The notes under the pieces were generated by a model, which ran no database searches, was not told the origin of the DNA, and saw only the letters and a list, made by a program, of their open reading frames with translations. A stretch of DNA of 64,000 bases. Origin: DAINRZ01 sp964634885 (GTDB lineage: Bacteria > Bacteroidota > Ignavibacteria > Kapaibacteriales > UBA2268). The stretch is from contig CAZWLN010000019.1 in assembly GCA_964634885.1 (NCBI GenBank), positions 1 to 64,000 on the forward strand, read 5' to 3'. Both the position numbers and the translations under genes were made by a program. Positions 63,583-64,000 of the stretch are shown in pieces (the stretch's first letter is position 1; the number at the start of each line of letters is the position of its first letter).

Positions 63583-63933
63583 TTACGCTTCAGGCTCTTC
63601 TTTTTTGCCGAAGAACCTGTAAAGTGCATAAGGTATTATGACGCAGTAACCCAGAATGAGCAGCAGTGGAGCAACGGTGATTGCCAGCGGATTGTTCCAT
63701 TTGCCGTCGAGTACGGCCGGTTCTTCGGTAATGCCGGTTGACATCAGCAGGTAACCGACGATGATGACCAGAACTCCGACGCCGGCAATGATGAAATTCT
63801 GCCTGTTGTAGGGAAATTCCCAGCGCTGTTCTTTCTTCTTTGTTTTATAAGCCTGCCTTTTTGCAGCCTCAGACACTGCAGTCCTTTGTGTTACAACCAC
63901 TTTAGGCTTGTTCTGCACAGCTTTTTCACTCAT
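63583..63933 (-). CDS. DUF3098-type small membrane protein
   Basis: A 116-aa membrane protein starting at ATG 63933 (an upstream TTG at 63951 would add six residues). The basic N-terminal ~40 residues are followed by two hydrophobic segments (~45-65 and ~85-105), with FPYNRQNFIIAGVGVLVIIVGYLLMSTG and LAITVAPLLLILGYCVIIPYAL, the pattern of DUF3098 proteins in Bacteroidota. It ends FFGKKEEPEA. In related genomes DUF3098 genes sit near cell-division or lipid genes; here it precedes era by 8 bp. Function unknown. Confidence 0.75.
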   Translation of the reverse strand: MSEKAVQNKPKVVVTQRTAVSEAAKRQAYKTKKKEQRWEFPYNRQNFIIAGVGVLVIIVGYLLMSTGITEEPAVLDGKWNNPLAITVAPLLLILGYCVIIPYALYRFFGKKEEPEA

Positions 63934-64000
63934 ATTCGTTTTCTTTTCCAAACTAAAAAAACATTTACATTTAAGTATTTTAACACGATTTCAAAGATAA

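Overview
The window looks like chromosomal DNA of a Gram-negative bacterium of the Bacteroidota/Chlorobi/Ignavibacteria/Kapabacteria group. The evidence is four secreted proteins ending in a type IX secretion (T9SS) sorting tail, a TonB-dependent receptor with a carboxypeptidase-like N-terminal domain, a YCF48-type beta-propeller, a lone YfhO-type membrane protein, a DUF3098 protein, weak or absent Shine-Dalgarno sites before many genes, and a few TAnnTTTG promoter-like motifs. The exact lineage cannot be settled from the sequence alone. No tRNA, rRNA, CRISPR, prophage or intact insertion sequence was seen.

Layout. 1-1.9 kb is gene-poor: a tandem repeat, an unexplained stretch open in several frames, and a small Gln/Lys-rich protein with strong terminators. 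1.9-12 kb carries a large Ig-repeat adhesin-like T9SS protein, an LMW phosphatase/arsenate-reductase-like gene coupled to a TSUP exporter, a TonB receptor and a YCF48 propeller protein. serS (12.2 kb) and rpiB (13.8 kb) flank a 336-bp AT-rich gap with a cluster of DnaA-box-like 9-mers. Next come three A+T-rich tandem paralogues of a YD/RHS-like secreted repeat protein (14.4-17.8 kb), an SRPBCC protein, mfd, and a histidine kinase (PocR plus seven PAS domains) with its response regulator (22-26.5 kb). 26.8-37.7 kb holds a subtilisin-like T9SS protease, two GT4-type glycosyltransferases, a carboxyltransferase-BCCP pair and YfhO. 37.7-44.6 kb holds a giant fused glycosyltransferase/methyltransferase/GT9 protein and an LhgO-like oxidase. 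44.7-50.6 kb holds mnmE, a perfect parS palindrome, a second subtilisin-like protease and mnmG. 51-64 kb holds DUF2461, hldA-hldC-glutamine cyclotransferase, an orphan HicB, trmB-pth, mntP, aroA-aroC, a membrane histidine kinase, small lipoproteins, era and a DUF3098 protein.

How it fits together. hldA and hldC make ADP-heptose. The GT9 (heptosyltransferase-like) domain of the giant protein and the two GT4 enzymes are plausible users of it in surface-polysaccharide assembly. The T9SS proteins, TonB receptor and YD proteins form a surface/secreted set. mnmE and mnmG, the perfect parS between them, and the DnaA-box cluster 32 kb away together suggest that the window lies close to the replication origin; this is the main finding.

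Several families of palindromic repeats sit in the gaps. Two 257-bp copies, 16 kb apart, fold into a four-way (cloverleaf) structure whose stems are kept while loops vary. Others are REP-like elements of the CCACGAGCTTCAGCTCGTGG type.
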